A stretch of DNA of 64,000 nt. Origin: Colwellia sp. 1_MG-2023 (GTDB lineage Bacteria > Pseudomonadota > Gammaproteobacteria > Enterobacterales > Alteromonadaceae). The notes under the pieces were generated by a model. It was not told the origin of the DNA and made no database searches. It saw nothing but the letters and a program-made list of their open reading frames with translations. Made by a program: the position numbers and the translations under genes. This document shows positions 9,316-20,153 of this stretch, piece after piece; positions within the stretch are counted from its first letter, which is position 1, and each line of letters opens with the position of its first letter. The stretch spans positions 62,001 to 126,000 of the forward strand of contig NZ_JAUOPE010000001.1 of the NCBI RefSeq assembly GCF_030546755.1, given 5' to 3'.

Positions 9316-12132
9316 CTATCCTTTAATAATCCTTTGGTAAAGCGCTACAACCGCTTCATCATTAATTCTTATGTATATATCATAGATTTCTTTAGCGACT
9401 GCACTACCATCTTGTCCTAGAGATATTAGATTCTTGAATATTGTTTCCAAAGGATCTAGTTCATACATATAAAAAGGGTTTGAAAGTGAAACCTTCCATA
9501 TATCAGCTACATCCAACGCATGCACTTCACTTAACCTTGCAAGCTCTTTCATGAATGACATACCGTTATAATCATCATTGATATACGGTGCGACAGCTAT
9601 TAACCAATGTTTATTTTGATCATTCAATTCTTCTATGTATTCAGCCCACGATGCCAATTTTGAAGCTAATGGTCTTCTTTCACCAGCTTGCTGCTCGGTT
9701 ATTTGAACTAAGTCCGGCCACAAAGCCAAAACAAGTTCTTTGGTCATGTCTATATCTTGATCTCTTATCGACCACAGAAACCAAATCACTTTGCTTAATT
9801 CATTATCATTATTACGATTTAAAAGAAGCTTTAACAAACTATCATCATCAAAGTCTTCTCTTTTTTGAATATGCGCAATGCAAATGTATTCAATAAAACG
9901 ACCTTTAACAGTGTCAGATAAATCATCGTGATCTAATAACGCGGTATAGAAGCCTTTTTCCTTAAACATCTGATGTATTTCAGGGATAAGCCATCCTACA
10001 TATGAGTATGCTTGAACTGCGCAAATCCACTGAAGTGAATTTACATTACCAAACATTCTCTCTAAATTGCGGTGAGTCCAGTCGTTAGATAAATAAAGAA
10101 AGTTACGAACATACATAAGTAATATTGTAATGAATTCATACTCATTAGCTGACTCTGGCTTAAGCAATTCACTATCAAACGTTGGTAAATATGTAGCCCA
10201 AATTTCTTGATGTTCTGTTGAGTTTTTCTCAACGTTTCGACACTGGTACAGAGCTAACTTTAAGTAAGCTTCTATACACCTACCTCTTGGGCTATTGATT
10301 GCAATAGATACAGCGTCAGAATCTCTACCAAAGTCTTCTCCCGATGCGCGTTCAAGAATTATTTCTAGGGTATTTTTTACAGCATCAGCTAAATCTAAAT
10401 TAAAAGCTCGCTCATCTTTTTCACATCCTGATTCAATTAAACGACAGTAAGAACTAATTACCCAGTGCTTATCACCTATGAAAGGGCCTGATTCAGTATT
10501 GTCATCCGACTCCCAAAATGAATCATCGTTAAATATTGTTGAAGAGAAGCCTAATATCTTTGGCCATAGCTCATGCCATGAACGTTGTGCTTTGTCTGAC
10601 CACAACTTTAAATAAGCCGTAAATATCTGATTTAAATAGTGTGGTTTTAGGTTAATGAATGCTTCTAAATTATTAAGCACTTCACAACTATCAAGTAAGA
10701 CTAATTCTTCAAATGTATTAACTAACCCCTCAATGCCCGGTTCATTAAAGTGGCTAACTACATTATATTTATTTAAGAAGCTAACTAACTCATCAGTATT
10801 TTCAAGCATTACGGCTAATTCTGATACCGTTACAGGAGAAACATTTACTACATTGCTAACCCTCATATAGTTTGAAAAATCAGGATGGTCTGGTTCAACC
10901 CCCGTAATATCAACACAAGCTTGATACTTAGCTTGAGCTGTCTCACTTAAGTCCTTAATGGCAGCAAACCAATTTGATTGCTTGTAAGCAGTGGGCTTGT
11001 CTTGAACAGCTCCTGTTTCTTCACTTAGGACTGACAGCGATTCTATTGCAGCAATAATAGATTGCTGTCGCGGTTTGCTTAGATTCAAAAAGTTCTTATT
11101 TAAGAAATGCCAAAGCTCATGCCGATACTTATCGTTAAAATTAGTAGGCTCTATAACTAAATCTATTACTTGCTCATCAAGTTTATTAAAGCATTCACTA
11201 GCGACATGTATACCAATTCGCTTAATGGTCTGGTAATCGCTATTGATAATCTCGGTAAGCTTTTCTAAGGCATTGGGATCAATAGTTGTTTGAACATAGC
11301 CTAAGAAAGAATCTCTAAAAAGCTTTAAAACGATATCGTCTGCATCATTGTGTCTGCTATTTTGCTTATGTTCAGGTATTGCATTACGCCAAATGTTCGA
11401 CCACTTATCATTACCATTAATATCTAGTACTTCTTTAAGCTTTTGTTCAAACAAGTTTATAGCTACCAAGCCAAGTTTTTCGCCTATCTCTACCGCTGAA
11501 TTCTCAACAAATTTACCAGCTAAATAATCATCAAACCCAAGTACAGCTTCTTTCCTATTATTAGAATATCGCCCTTCGACACTGTTAATTGCGAATAATT
11601 TATCTAACAGGTTTAATGCAAAAACAATTGATTGCTCGCTATTCACTTCAACAAGTTCAATAACCCATTCACTAACTTCTTTACTAATAAGATATCGATC
11701 AAACTTGTCACTTAACCAATAACCAATGCAATCAAGATCATCAACCGTTAAAACCTCTAATGGTATGCTTCTCAGTATCTTACTGAATTGCCACCATGTT
11801 CGATAATTACTGCGCTCGTTTGCAATGGTATACTGAGTTACCTCTTTCATAAGAGTTAAATATTTTTGTGCCATTTCCACATCATTCTCTTCTTTTAACT
11901 TTAGAGATGATGCAACTAGATATTCAGTCACAGGCCAAGAAGGTATATGAATCGTACCATCACTTTTTTGTTCAGGTGCGGGATTAAGCTCAGGGTTTAA
12001 GTAACCAGAATCTAAGAAGGCATCAAACCAATTTAAATCATCAACTTTTTTAAATAACCAAGGCTCTAATGCAGGTTCATTTTTAACACGCTGTAGCGCA
12101 TTTCGTTGCTTTACGGTTAACTTATTGCTCAT
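9316..12132 (-). CDS. DUF4020-like large protein, SIR2 partner (938 aa)
   Basis: Large, mostly helical, soluble protein without enzymatic motifs or membrane segments. Its length, acidic helical repeats and position directly after a SIR2 gene fit the DUF4020 proteins known as partners of SIR2 proteins in bacterial defence islands; the family call rests mainly on context and is not proven by a motif. The start codon overlaps the SIR2 stop in ATGA, so the two are translationally coupled. It could be a sensor or scaffold that controls the NAD+-consuming partner. It lies inside a type I restriction-modification operon, between hsdS and hsdR. Confidence 0.7.
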   Translation of the reverse strand: MSNKLTVKQRNALQRVKNEPALEPWLFKKVDDLNWFDAFLDSGYLNPELNPAPEQKSDGTIHIPSWPVTEYLVASSLKLKEENDVEMAQKYLTLMKEVTQYTIANERSNYRTWWQFSKILRSIPLEVLTVDDLDCIGYWLSDKFDRYLISKEVSEWVIELVEVNSEQSIVFALNLLDKLFAINSVEGRYSNNRKEAVLGFDDYLAGKFVENSAVEIGEKLGLVAINLFEQKLKEVLDINGNDKWSNIWRNAIPEHKQNSRHNDADDIVLKLFRDSFLGYVQTTIDPNALEKLTEIINSDYQTIKRIGIHVASECFNKLDEQVIDLVIEPTNFNDKYRHELWHFLNKNFLNLSKPRQQSIIAAIESLSVLSEETGAVQDKPTAYKQSNWFAAIKDLSETAQAKYQACVDITGVEPDHPDFSNYMRVSNVVNVSPVTVSELAVMLENTDELVSFLNKYNVVSHFNEPGIEGLVNTFEELVLLDSCEVLNNLEAFINLKPHYLNQIFTAYLKLWSDKAQRSWHELWPKILGFSSTIFNDDSFWESDDNTESGPFIGDKHWVISSYCRLIESGCEKDERAFNLDLADAVKNTLEIILERASGEDFGRDSDAVSIAINSPRGRCIEAYLKLALYQCRNVEKNSTEHQEIWATYLPTFDSELLKPESANEYEFITILLMYVRNFLYLSNDWTHRNLERMFGNVNSLQWICAVQAYSYVGWLIPEIHQMFKEKGFYTALLDHDDLSDTVKGRFIEYICIAHIQKREDFDDDSLLKLLLNRNNDNELSKVIWFLWSIRDQDIDMTKELVLALWPDLVQITEQQAGERRPLASKLASWAEYIEELNDQNKHWLIAVAPYINDDYNGMSFMKELARLSEVHALDVADIWKVSLSNPFYMYELDPLETIFKNLISLGQDGSAVAKEIYDIYIRINDEAVVALYQRIIKG

Positions 12133-13040
12133 GATAAATCATCATCAAGCCCAGCCAGTTGTTCGGCTAAACTTGCTCCACCAAAATCAAGAAGTTTTAC
12201 CCACTTCTCAATAATGCTTGTTTGTTGCTCAAAGTTTTCGTGATCTCTTTCAAATCCAACCAATTTGGCATTAAACGAATTACGATAATATTTATTTAAT
12301 TTTTCAAACAATAATTGTTCTGCACGAAAGAAGCCTTGCAAGATAAACAGCTTAGTTTCAGCCGAGCCTGCTTGGTTACTCGATTTCAGTACATACTCAA
12401 GAATTTCGGTTTCTTCTAATCCATACCCCAAAAACAAGACTGTTTTATTAGAGAATAGCTTTTGTAGGAATTCAGGAACCTCTCCTGAGGTATAGTGATT
12501 TAAATAATCTTTTGTAGTGATAACCATGCTGTTTGGTTCATCAACGCAACCATGCAAATGAACAACGGCACCTTTTTGATCCAAGTTGGCACTTAACAAA
12601 TCTTTTCTTTCGAAGTACCGCCATTCATCTTCGCTTATACGTTTAGATATTTCAGGTACTATTAACTTGTCATAATTGGTGGTTACAAACGTACAGCCAA
12701 ATTCATTGATACTCTTGTAAATATCACTATGTTCTTTTGATAATGTGAATATTTTTTGGTAATCAACCTGAGTACCATTGTCACTTTCTTCATCAAGTAT
12801 TTTTGCGATAGACAAGCGTTTTCGAGGGTCAGCTAAAGCATTGATCATTTCTTTTTCGTAATGATTGATAACTTTATTGGTAACTAATTGCTCAACGACT
12901 CCATATGCAAAGCCATCCCAAGACTGATGCCCAACAAGCCGTGATATACCTGCGCCAATAAATAGAACAAGCGAACCTTCTTTAGCAGCAGTGAGTATTT
13001 CAGGATCTAAGTCAGGCATTTCCCTCAAAATATCAGCCAT
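12129..13040 (-). CDS. SIR2-family NAD+-binding protein (303 aa)
   Basis: SIR2-fold protein of the kind found in anti-phage systems, where such domains hydrolyse NAD+ upon infection. Visible motifs: LFIGAGISR near residue 30 (NAD+ binding GAGxS), FVTTNYD (Asn of the active site), VHLHG (catalytic His), and FLGYGLEE near residue 205. There are no zinc cysteines, as in defence sirtuins rather than deacetylases. It starts one base before the end of hsdS and overlaps the following gene by four bases. The most likely role is the effector of a two-gene abortive-type defence nested in the restriction operon; this is inferred from family and neighbours. Confidence 0.88.
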   Translation of the reverse strand: MADILREMPDLDPEILTAAKEGSLVLFIGAGISRLVGHQSWDGFAYGVVEQLVTNKVINHYEKEMINALADPRKRLSIAKILDEESDNGTQVDYQKIFTLSKEHSDIYKSINEFGCTFVTTNYDKLIVPEISKRISEDEWRYFERKDLLSANLDQKGAVVHLHGCVDEPNSMVITTKDYLNHYTSGEVPEFLQKLFSNKTVLFLGYGLEETEILEYVLKSSNQAGSAETKLFILQGFFRAEQLLFEKLNKYYRNSFNAKLVGFERDHENFEQQTSIIEKWVKLLDFGGASLAEQLAGLDDDLS

Positions 13041-14368
13041 TAGTTAACCTTTACTTTCCCGGTTAACAAATCTTGCATCAGGCCCTTTTTCTTTAGTTTT
13101 AATTTTTCTAAATACCTTGTTTCATCATCAATTAGTTTTCTCGCTCCAATGATCTTATCTAATGCAGATTTTTGCTCACCAATTGAAGGTAAAGGTACTA
13201 AGAAAGATTTTAACTCTTTTACGTTTACATGTTTAATCGTTGATCCTACAAAAATCTCTTCCATTCGATTCATACCAATTGCAGAGTTCAAATAAAATGA
13301 TAAAAATTCTGGAAGTATTTTAGATTGTATTAATCTAGTTATAATTAGAGCATGGCAGTTGGCTTCACCAAAGTTTTCAGGGACTATTGCAGTAGTTCCA
13401 ATATGGCCTGATTGAACAGTAAGCATATCACCATGTTTTAATTGTGATTTTTGAAGCTTTTGGTGAAATTCAGGTTTTATTTTTAATACAGTATCAAGCT
13501 CTAACTTGTCTGCTCGAACATTATTTCCATAAAGATACCTAATTCCAACTTCATTTTCATTGGCATAATGTGGTGTCGCTACTCCAACAAAACCATTGGT
13601 CATTTGAGTTGATATATCGTCTATTTTTACAACTTCCCAATCCTTAGGAACCCAACCTAACTCTGTTTCTTGGTAAAGCTCCGGTGCATCTTCGAAACTT
13701 GGGCGCAACTGTCCGTAGTTTTCGTTGGTGTCTGCTTTACCAGAAAGGTCGATACCACGAGAAAATAAATCTGCCATCATGCCTTGTTTAACTGCGGTAT
13801 ATTTGTCGATAAGGTTTTGGGTTTGGTCAATTAGGTTATCAACAGTGCTTAATACTAGGGCAATTTTTTTTTGGTTTTCTAAGGGAGGGAAGTTCAGTTT
13901 AAGAGCACTAATATCACCTAAATTAATTCGTGGAGGTGTGCTAATAATATTTTTTTCAAACTCTCTAAATGTTGGCTCACTCATTAATATGTAGCAAAAG
14001 TAAACTGGATCAACTTTAGATTCATCAACATTAATTTTTACTGTAGCGGCATTACTATTACATTCACCAAGAGATCCATCATATATAGCAACTCTGCCTA
14101 ATGCACCGATTTTTGTATAAAGAATATCTCCTTTACGAACAACAGATTTGTGAAGCTTTTTGTGGACATCTGGATTTATAAATGAAATATTTTTCTTTTC
14201 TATAAAGCCCTGTTTGACAGATTCTGACTTTATAAATGGGACACCATCTTCAACAAACTCTATTAAGTTAGTTAATGAGAAGCTACCGAAATCTCTAAGT
14301 GGGGCAGACAAAATTTCCTTGATAGAAAAACTATCCCATTCATCTAAGCTGGCTGGTCTGTTACTCAT
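13040..14368 (-). CDS. hsdS: Type I specificity subunit S (HsdS)
   Basis: DNA-recognition subunit of the type I complex. It has two target recognition domains (about residues 10-170 and 230-400), each followed by a conserved helix: [19 protein letters not shown] near 165 and [19 protein letters not shown] near 385, with the repeated endings [10 protein letters not shown] and [10 protein letters not shown]. This is the standard two-fold plan, length 442. It overlaps hsdM by 8 bases. The two recognition halves determine the two parts of the split DNA target, which cannot be read from sequence alone. Confidence 0.95.
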   Translation of the reverse strand: MSNRPASLDEWDSFSIKEILSAPLRDFGSFSLTNLIEFVEDGVPFIKSESVKQGFIEKKNISFINPDVHKKLHKSVVRKGDILYTKIGALGRVAIYDGSLGECNSNAATVKINVDESKVDPVYFCYILMSEPTFREFEKNIISTPPRINLGDISALKLNFPPLENQKKIALVLSTVDNLIDQTQNLIDKYTAVKQGMMADLFSRGIDLSGKADTNENYGQLRPSFEDAPELYQETELGWVPKDWEVVKIDDISTQMTNGFVGVATPHYANENEVGIRYLYGNNVRADKLELDTVLKIKPEFHQKLQKSQLKHGDMLTVQSGHIGTTAIVPENFGEANCHALIITRLIQSKILPEFLSFYLNSAIGMNRMEEIFVGSTIKHVNVKELKSFLVPLPSIGEQKSALDKIIGARKLIDDETRYLEKLKLKKKGLMQDLLTGKVKVN

Positions 14369-16919
14369 ACCCTAGCTCCTGCAAAAAACCATTAAATAAT
14401 GCAGCTTGCTGATCACGCTCTGTAAGAATGTCCTTAGTTGTAATAGCATACTTGTTATGAATATTTTCAGCAGCTTTAGCTAGTTGTGTAACAAGCTGAC
14501 GCAAGTAGTGGGCATAACTGGCAACCATCTGCTGTTTAAAACGTGCTTCAATGAGTATTTTAGCTTCCTCAGATGTAATTTTATCGCGAGCTGTGTCAAC
14601 TAGCTCTTCTTTTTTCTTTTCAGCTTCTTTAATGCCTGCTTTAAGTTCTTTTAGCTCTTTTTCAAGTGCCGTATGCTGCTCCAGTTTGGTATCAATCAAA
14701 CCGTTAGCTGTATTTAGTTTTTCAATTTCACCTTCAAGTTGCAGTGCTCGTGCTGGATCTTCTTTCTTCGCAAATTTTATCTCTTTCTTCAAATCACGAA
14801 GTTGACCATTATTCTCTTTTTTCGCATCTTTCAAGGCTTTTACCTGAGGTTTTGGCAGAATACCTGATTCTGATTCAGTCTGTTCTTCATCAACATCATC
14901 TTCAGGCGTTTCATTTACCGCAGCAAAGAGTGCTTCAAGTTCGGTAATTCTGGCAGCATCTTTTTTCAAACTAGCTAATACTTCAGGAAATTGTGATGCT
15001 AGAATTTCTTCATCAGGGATCAGCTCAGCGTTCCAACCAGAGTTAGCAATAGACTTTAGATCTGCCTCATGTTGTTTGAAATTGCTCGCCATCGCCCCAC
15101 GAACTTGATAAATCGATAACAAGTTTTCAGGTAATAGCGCAGTCACAATACTATTTAACGCATCACGCCTTAGGGCAAATACGCCTTTAGACCCTAATTT
15201 ATCATCACCAAGCTGGTGAAATGCTGGTAAGAATTGCGTATCCCACCATTTTCCTAATTGAGCGTTGAATGCATCATGTTTGGCAATAAGCTGAGGGTGA
15301 CTTTCAATTGCTGTTTTGATGTCGGCTTTACTTTCAATCGCACTATTAAAAGAGAAGTAGTCACCGTCAACTTGCTTAGGGTGCCCCGAAGTAAATAAAG
15401 CTTCTTTTAGGTTTAAGTAATTTTGCCAATGAGAATCAAGGCTGTTTACTTCATCAGCAGGAACTCCACCGTTTAAATGTGCTTTTACATCATGTGGCTC
15501 TGGTGCTGGGCTGTTATCAACAAAACGCCTGATATTTAAGTTGAACTCTTCGTCTTCAAGCTCGCTAACAGGCACTGCTCGTGCGTACTTCTCGATTTCA
15601 TTTTCTGTGTTTGATGTTAAAGCGCCATAAACATGTGTAATTTTTTCAATGTCTTCAGGGCGAAGGCTATTCTGATTTTTACCTTCTTTGTATTCGCGAT
15701 CAGCATTGATAAATACAACGTGTTCTCGCTTAGCTGCATTTGCTTTGTTAAATACTAAAACACACGCTGGAATGCCTGTACCGTAGAATAAACCTTGTGG
15801 TAAACCAATAACGGCTTCTAGAATGCCTTCTTCAATAAATCGTTGGCGACAGAGTTTTTCTTCACCACCACGAAACAAGACTCCATGTGGCATTACTATC
15901 GCCATTTTTCCGTCTTGCTTGAGTGAAGCAAGCATGTGCTGCACAAACATGAAGTCAGCTTTTTTGCCACCTTCAGGCAACCATGTATGAAAACGACCTT
16001 GGTGGGTCATACCATCACGACTGTAGTTCTGCGAAAATGGTGGGTTCGCGATCAAACGTGAAAAAGTGCGTATCTCGCCATTTGCATCGACATGTTGGGG
16101 TTTAGCAAGTGTATCTTCATTTTGAATATTCGCACCACCAACACCATGTAAGATCATATTCATTTTACAAATAGACCAAGTGGTGCCGCTATCTTCCTGC
16201 CCAAATAAATCTATCTTGCTTACGTCACCGCCAGTTTCTTCAACGTACTTTTTACTTTGAATCAACATACCGCCACTACCAACCGTGGGATCGTATATTT
16301 CCATGCCTTCACCGGGCTGTAAAAGCTCTACTAGTAAGCGAACCACCTCTGATGGTGTATAGAATTCACCACCTTTTTTACCCGCGCTATCGGCAAAATG
16401 CTTGATTAAATATTCATAAGCAGCGCCAAGCAAGTCTGGAAATTCAAAGTCATCATTAGTCAGAGGGATAGTATTAAAGTGCTGAATGAAGTTAACTAGA
16501 ACACTATCTTCCATAGGCTTTTTGCCTACTTTCTTGTTGAAGTTAATGTGCTTAAGTACGTCTTCTAGACCTTTTTTAATATTCGCATCTTCAAGCGCAG
16601 CTAGCGCTTTATTTAGCTCAGTACCGACATTCTTTTTAATGTGTTTTATAGTTGACCATGCAGCCTCTTCGGGCACAAAGTAATCAAACTGTGATGGTAA
16701 TGAAACGAGCTTTTCAATTGCAGCCTCTGACTTACCTTCTTTTGCTAAGCGCCCACGAATTGCTGCTTTATCTGCTTCGAATTGATCAGACATACGTTTT
16801 AAGAACAACATACCAAAAATATATTCTTTATATTCTGATGCATCCATTTTACCACGCAGTATGTCACACGCTTTAAATAGCAGGGTTTCTAGCTTGTTTA
16901 GTGTCAGTTTATGTTTCAT
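14361..16919 (-). CDS. hsdM: Type I adenine methyltransferase subunit M (HsdM)
   Basis: Methylates adenine in the recognition site with S-adenosylmethionine and forms the core of the type I complex. N-terminal helical domain ([22 protein letters not shown]), then the N6-methylase domain with [13 protein letters not shown] near residue 187, SAM motif DPTVGSGGM near 212 and catalytic NPPF near 291. At 852 residues it is longer than the common 500-residue form because of a C-terminal extension with strong coiled coil (about residues 680-790). It is the first gene of the six-gene operon; the promoter must lie in the short gap before the NYN gene or upstream of it. Confidence 0.96.
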   Translation of the reverse strand: MKHKLTLNKLETLLFKACDILRGKMDASEYKEYIFGMLFLKRMSDQFEADKAAIRGRLAKEGKSEAAIEKLVSLPSQFDYFVPEEAAWSTIKHIKKNVGTELNKALAALEDANIKKGLEDVLKHINFNKKVGKKPMEDSVLVNFIQHFNTIPLTNDDFEFPDLLGAAYEYLIKHFADSAGKKGGEFYTPSEVVRLLVELLQPGEGMEIYDPTVGSGGMLIQSKKYVEETGGDVSKIDLFGQEDSGTTWSICKMNMILHGVGGANIQNEDTLAKPQHVDANGEIRTFSRLIANPPFSQNYSRDGMTHQGRFHTWLPEGGKKADFMFVQHMLASLKQDGKMAIVMPHGVLFRGGEEKLCRQRFIEEGILEAVIGLPQGLFYGTGIPACVLVFNKANAAKREHVVFINADREYKEGKNQNSLRPEDIEKITHVYGALTSNTENEIEKYARAVPVSELEDEEFNLNIRRFVDNSPAPEPHDVKAHLNGGVPADEVNSLDSHWQNYLNLKEALFTSGHPKQVDGDYFSFNSAIESKADIKTAIESHPQLIAKHDAFNAQLGKWWDTQFLPAFHQLGDDKLGSKGVFALRRDALNSIVTALLPENLLSIYQVRGAMASNFKQHEADLKSIANSGWNAELIPDEEILASQFPEVLASLKKDAARITELEALFAAVNETPEDDVDEEQTESESGILPKPQVKALKDAKKENNGQLRDLKKEIKFAKKEDPARALQLEGEIEKLNTANGLIDTKLEQHTALEKELKELKAGIKEAEKKKEELVDTARDKITSEEAKILIEARFKQQMVASYAHYLRQLVTQLAKAAENIHNKYAITTKDILTERDQQAALFNGFLQELGYE

Positions 16920-16979
16920 GTAATCGTTATTCTCTGTAATTCACTATCAAAGTTTAAAATTGGATGACCTTGATATCTG

Positions 16980-17693
16980 TTATTTATTGTTAGTTCGTTT
17001 TCTATTTCGTACCCACGAAACAGAACCATTTGTTTGCTTCATTTCAAATAAATCTATTGCAGCGAATAAATCGCTTACTTTTTTATATCCATAATTCCGT
17101 TGATCAAAAGAAGCATGGTTAGATATATGATTACCAATAGCGCTTAAATTAGCCCAACCGTCATTATCTTCAGAAGCTTCAACAGCTTGACGAAGCATAT
17201 TCATTAACTTGGTATCACTTTTTATGTGTGGTTTACGCTTTTGTTTTGGTTTCTCTTCAGTATCTATGTCATCAAGAAATAAGAATTTTGAACAACTATT
17301 GACGAAAGCAGTTGGTGCTTTACGTTCACCAAAACCAATAACAAACTTACCATCGGCAAGTGCGCGAGTAACGAGTGGTGTAAAGTCACAATCTGATGAA
17401 ACTAGGCAAATGGTATCAACATCTTTTGTGTATAGGATATCCATTGCATCAATAACAAGTGCAATATCGGTGGCATTCTTACCTTTAGTTAAATCAAACT
17501 GTTGAATTGGTTGGATAGCATACTCATGAAGGACATCTTCCCAAGGCTTGATACAAGGGCTTTTCCAGTTTCCATATGCTTTACGAATATTAACCACACC
17601 ATACTTAGCTAGTTCAGAAAGTACGATATCGACTTTTGCCGCAGGAGCATTATCTGCGTCTATAAATAATGCAATTTTTTCCTTATCCTTCAA
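16980..17693 (-). CDS. NYN-domain protein with OST-HTH/LOTUS-like C-terminus
   Basis: Predicted NYN-type (PIN-like) ribonuclease. The N-terminal 150 residues carry the acidic residues of the fold: ALFIDADNAPA near residue 10, ATDIALVIDAMD near 90, and LVSSDCDFTPLV near 118. The remaining 80 residues (LRQAVEASEDNDGWANLSAI and KVSDLFAAIDLFEM) look like a LOTUS RNA-binding wHTH domain. It precedes hsdM by 60 bases in the same direction and could be its first cotranscribed gene. Such proteins are common in genomic islands; an RNA target is unknown. Confidence 0.88.
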   Translation of the reverse strand: MKDKEKIALFIDADNAPAAKVDIVLSELAKYGVVNIRKAYGNWKSPCIKPWEDVLHEYAIQPIQQFDLTKGKNATDIALVIDAMDILYTKDVDTICLVSSDCDFTPLVTRALADGKFVIGFGERKAPTAFVNSCSKFLFLDDIDTEEKPKQKRKPHIKSDTKLMNMLRQAVEASEDNDGWANLSAIGNHISNHASFDQRNYGYKKVSDLFAAIDLFEMKQTNGSVSWVRNRKRTNNK

Positions 17694-17816
17694 ACGGTAA
17701 TTCCTTTTCTACTTAACGAACTATATTAACAAGTCATTTATGACATACCCCAATGAAATAGCAAACTATTTCATTGAATTATCTCTATATTTTTATTCTA
17801 AAATAACTTTATAAGG

Positions 17817-18044
17817 TCACTCTGGTATTTGTTCAATATCAGGTAACAGTACTGCTGGATTACATTCAAGAGATGCAGCCAACCTATAAAGCGTTTCAAC
17901 GGTAATATTTACTTCACCACGCTCAATTTTACCAATGTGAGAAGAATCAATATTCGCTGTTTGAGCTACATCACTCTGCGACATATCTTTCTCAACTCTC
18001 ATTAATTTAATTTTTTTGCCAAGCTTTTTAGCAATGCTACTCAT
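17817..18044 (-). CDS. XRE/Cro-family regulator (75 aa)
   Basis: Small DNA-binding protein that is almost only a helix-turn-helix domain: KLMRVEKDMSQSDVAQTA, then NIDSSHIGKIERGEVNITVETLYRLA. Size and sequence type match C-protein-like controllers of restriction-modification loci. It is divergent from the 160-residue/helicase pair, and a perfect 13-base inverted repeat (18112-18145) lies between them, the likely operator. It may repress both itself and the helicase pair; whether it also controls the restriction operon is unknown. Confidence 0.87.
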   Translation of the reverse strand: MSSIAKKLGKKIKLMRVEKDMSQSDVAQTANIDSSHIGKIERGEVNITVETLYRLAASLECNPAVLLPDIEQIPE

Positions 18045-18111
18045 TTAATTTTCACTTAATTAAATAAATAAATTCTTTCATGTTTAAATATTTTTATCGA
18101 GGTATTGAAGC

Positions 18112-18145
18112 ACCACAAAAAGGTGTTAAACTACCTTTTTGTGGT
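18112..18145. promoter_or_regulatory. Perfect palindrome, probable operator of the XRE regulator
   Basis: Two 13-base arms, ACCACAAAAAGGT and ACCTTTTTGTGGT, separated by 8 bases, in the 126-base gap between the divergent regulator (start 18044) and helicase pair (start 18171). It is 26 bases from the plus-strand start, so it would overlap the promoter. It could also fold as a hairpin, but the lack of a following T run argues against a terminator. Confidence 0.75.
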
Positions 18146-18170
18146 ATTTTAATGATTAAAGGTTATTGGT

Positions 18171-18653
18171 ATGAGTGTTGATAAAAAGATCTTACAAATA
18201 ATTAGTGCCCCATCTTTTGATCGTTTTACAACATTTGAACTAAAAAAGGCTTATGAAGAAAAAGTTGGCGAAGATCTTTTAGCGCTCCCCGACATGTTCA
18301 AGTTGATATTTGCTCAAGTTAAGCTATTAACCCAAAGTGGAATGATTGAGAGATCCCCTAGTGACCCTGTGTTCAGTGGAATCTATATAAAGACAGATAG
18401 ATTTCATACCAACCAAAGTAAAAAAAGCGACTTTTCATCAATAGGAGTTAAAGAAAAACATAGAACTTATAAGCAGCAGTTACTAATTGGCATAGGTGAA
18501 GCTCAAGAGTACGAACAACTATGCATAGAATACCCAGAACTAAAGAAGGAACTTCAAGATAAGTACAATAAAATTCGAGATCAAAACAGTAGACTTTTAG
18601 GCAGAATTAAAGTCATTGAATCAATACTTAATAATACGGATTTAAAACAATGA
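18171..18653 (+). CDS. Uncharacterised protein paired with helicase (160 aa)
   Basis: Not recognised. It is a small soluble protein. The first 80 residues (IISAPSFDRFTTFELKKAYEEK and LFAQVKLLTQSGMIERS type segments) look like a winged-helix DNA-binding domain; the C-terminal 45 residues (YPELKKELQDKYNKIRDQNSRL) are a coiled coil. Its stop overlaps the ATG of the SF2 helicase by four bases, so it is probably a DNA-binding or tethering partner of that helicase. The pair may be an uncharacterised defence or DNA-processing module under control of the divergent XRE protein. Confidence 0.72.
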   Translation: MSVDKKILQIISAPSFDRFTTFELKKAYEEKVGEDLLALPDMFKLIFAQVKLLTQSGMIERSPSDPVFSGIYIKTDRFHTNQSKKSDFSSIGVKEKHRTYKQQLLIGIGEAQEYEQLCIEYPELKKELQDKYNKIRDQNSRLLGRIKVIESILNNTDLKQ

Positions 18654-20038
18654 TGAAATTAAGAAAATGGCAGCATGAATGTATTGAACTTGCTTTAAAA
18701 AAGTATAAATCAGGACAAGAGCATTTTTTGGTTCAGGCTACACCTGCGGCAGGTAAAACATTTATGACTGCTAATTTGGCTAATCGATTACTGAATAATG
18801 GCTCGATTGATTTAGTGCTTTGCTTTTCTCCTTCCAGCATTGTAGCAAATGAATTCTCGACTGTATTAAGTGATATTACACAGTGCTCATTTAACGGAAG
18901 AATAGGTGATAAAGGACAATCAATTACTTATCAGAAAATGGGATATCTTGATGAAAATTTTTGGGCATTATTCGAGAAATTAAAAGTTCTTGCTGTCTTC
19001 GATGAAATTCACCATTGCAGCGGAACTCATGATGAAAATTCGAATGAATGGGGCAAACAAATTATTAACAAAATTCAATCTAAAGCCACTTATACATTGG
19101 CTTTAAGTGGGACACCATGGAGATCAGATGCTGCGCCTATTTCTTTATCTAAATACTCTACAACTAAAGGTCAGATAAAATGTGACTATGTTTATGGTTT
19201 ATCTGATGCGATAAATGATAATGTCTGTCGAATGCCCAAGATCATTGCTATTGATAATGATGAAATAACACTGAGATCTTCAAATACCACAAAGTCATAC
19301 AATAGTTTTGATGAGCTATTATCAGGCTCATCATTTTCGTATAAAGCACTTATACATAATGAAAATATTATTGTAAGCCTAATAAAACGAGCAGATAAAG
19401 AATTGAATTTAATTCGCCAAAGTAATTCAAATGCGGGTGGTTTAATTGTCGCTTCCTCTGTTGAGCATGCTTTAAAAATTGTTGAAATAATTGAGCAAAC
19501 GTTGAATGAGTCTGCTGTCATTGTTAGCTATAAAGAAGACTCTCCTACAGAGAAAATTAGGCAGTATAAAAATGGTTCAAACAAATGGATTGTTAGTATA
19601 GGAATGATCAGTGAAGGCACTAATATTCCACGCTTGCAGGTCTGTTGCCATTTAACCAATATAAAAACTGAGCTTCATTACCGCCAAATACTAGGCCGTA
19701 TATTACGTGTAACACATACGAAAAACCAAGAAGCTGCGCTATTCATGCCTGCTGAAACTAAACTAGTTGAGTATGCTTATAGGATAAGTGAAGACATTCC
19801 AAAGCACGCAAACATTGTGTCGTTTGAAAAAATTGAAAACTTGAAAAATGAATCAACTAGAAAGGATGATATAGTCGAAGATGAAGGTTCTTCAGAGGAA
19901 AGTAACATTGAAGAATTAGTACTTTCAATTAAGGGTAATTTTACAAATAACGTTCTGACAGAATCTTATGAAGCGATGACAGATATTTTTGGAAAATACA
20001 GTCAGGAGATAATTAATTTCGAGGAAATGCCAGCATAA
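18650..20038 (+). CDS. SF2 DEAD/DEAH-type helicase (462 aa)
   Basis: Superfamily 2 helicase similar in core to type III/type I restriction motors but without nuclease domain. Motifs: Q-like RKWQHECIELAL at the N-terminus, Walker A ATPAAGKT near residue 32, Walker B FDEIHH near 118, motif III LSGTPWR, and motif VI QILGRILR near 350. The last 80 residues are acidic and carry no motif. It is coupled to the upstream 160-residue protein. It probably acts on DNA in a two-gene module; no nuclease, protease or toxin domain is visible in either partner. It ends convergently with the cargo dinB, with about 115 bases between them. Confidence 0.88.
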   Translation: MMKLRKWQHECIELALKKYKSGQEHFLVQATPAAGKTFMTANLANRLLNNGSIDLVLCFSPSSIVANEFSTVLSDITQCSFNGRIGDKGQSITYQKMGYLDENFWALFEKLKVLAVFDEIHHCSGTHDENSNEWGKQIINKIQSKATYTLALSGTPWRSDAAPISLSKYSTTKGQIKCDYVYGLSDAINDNVCRMPKIIAIDNDEITLRSSNTTKSYNSFDELLSGSSFSYKALIHNENIIVSLIKRADKELNLIRQSNSNAGGLIVASSVEHALKIVEIIEQTLNESAVIVSYKEDSPTEKIRQYKNGSNKWIVSIGMISEGTNIPRLQVCCHLTNIKTELHYRQILGRILRVTHTKNQEAALFMPAETKLVEYAYRISEDIPKHANIVSFEKIENLKNESTRKDDIVEDEGSSEESNIEELVLSIKGNFTNNVLTESYEAMTDIFGKYSQEIINFEEMPA

Positions 20039-20153
20039 TAATAATAACTTTACTGGCTTGAAGATTATTGTGTCTACCGCGCTGCGCTTACTAACTCACA
20101 AAAATAATTCAGAACCCGCTGCGCGAAACCTAAATCTATTTTTGAGAGTGCCA

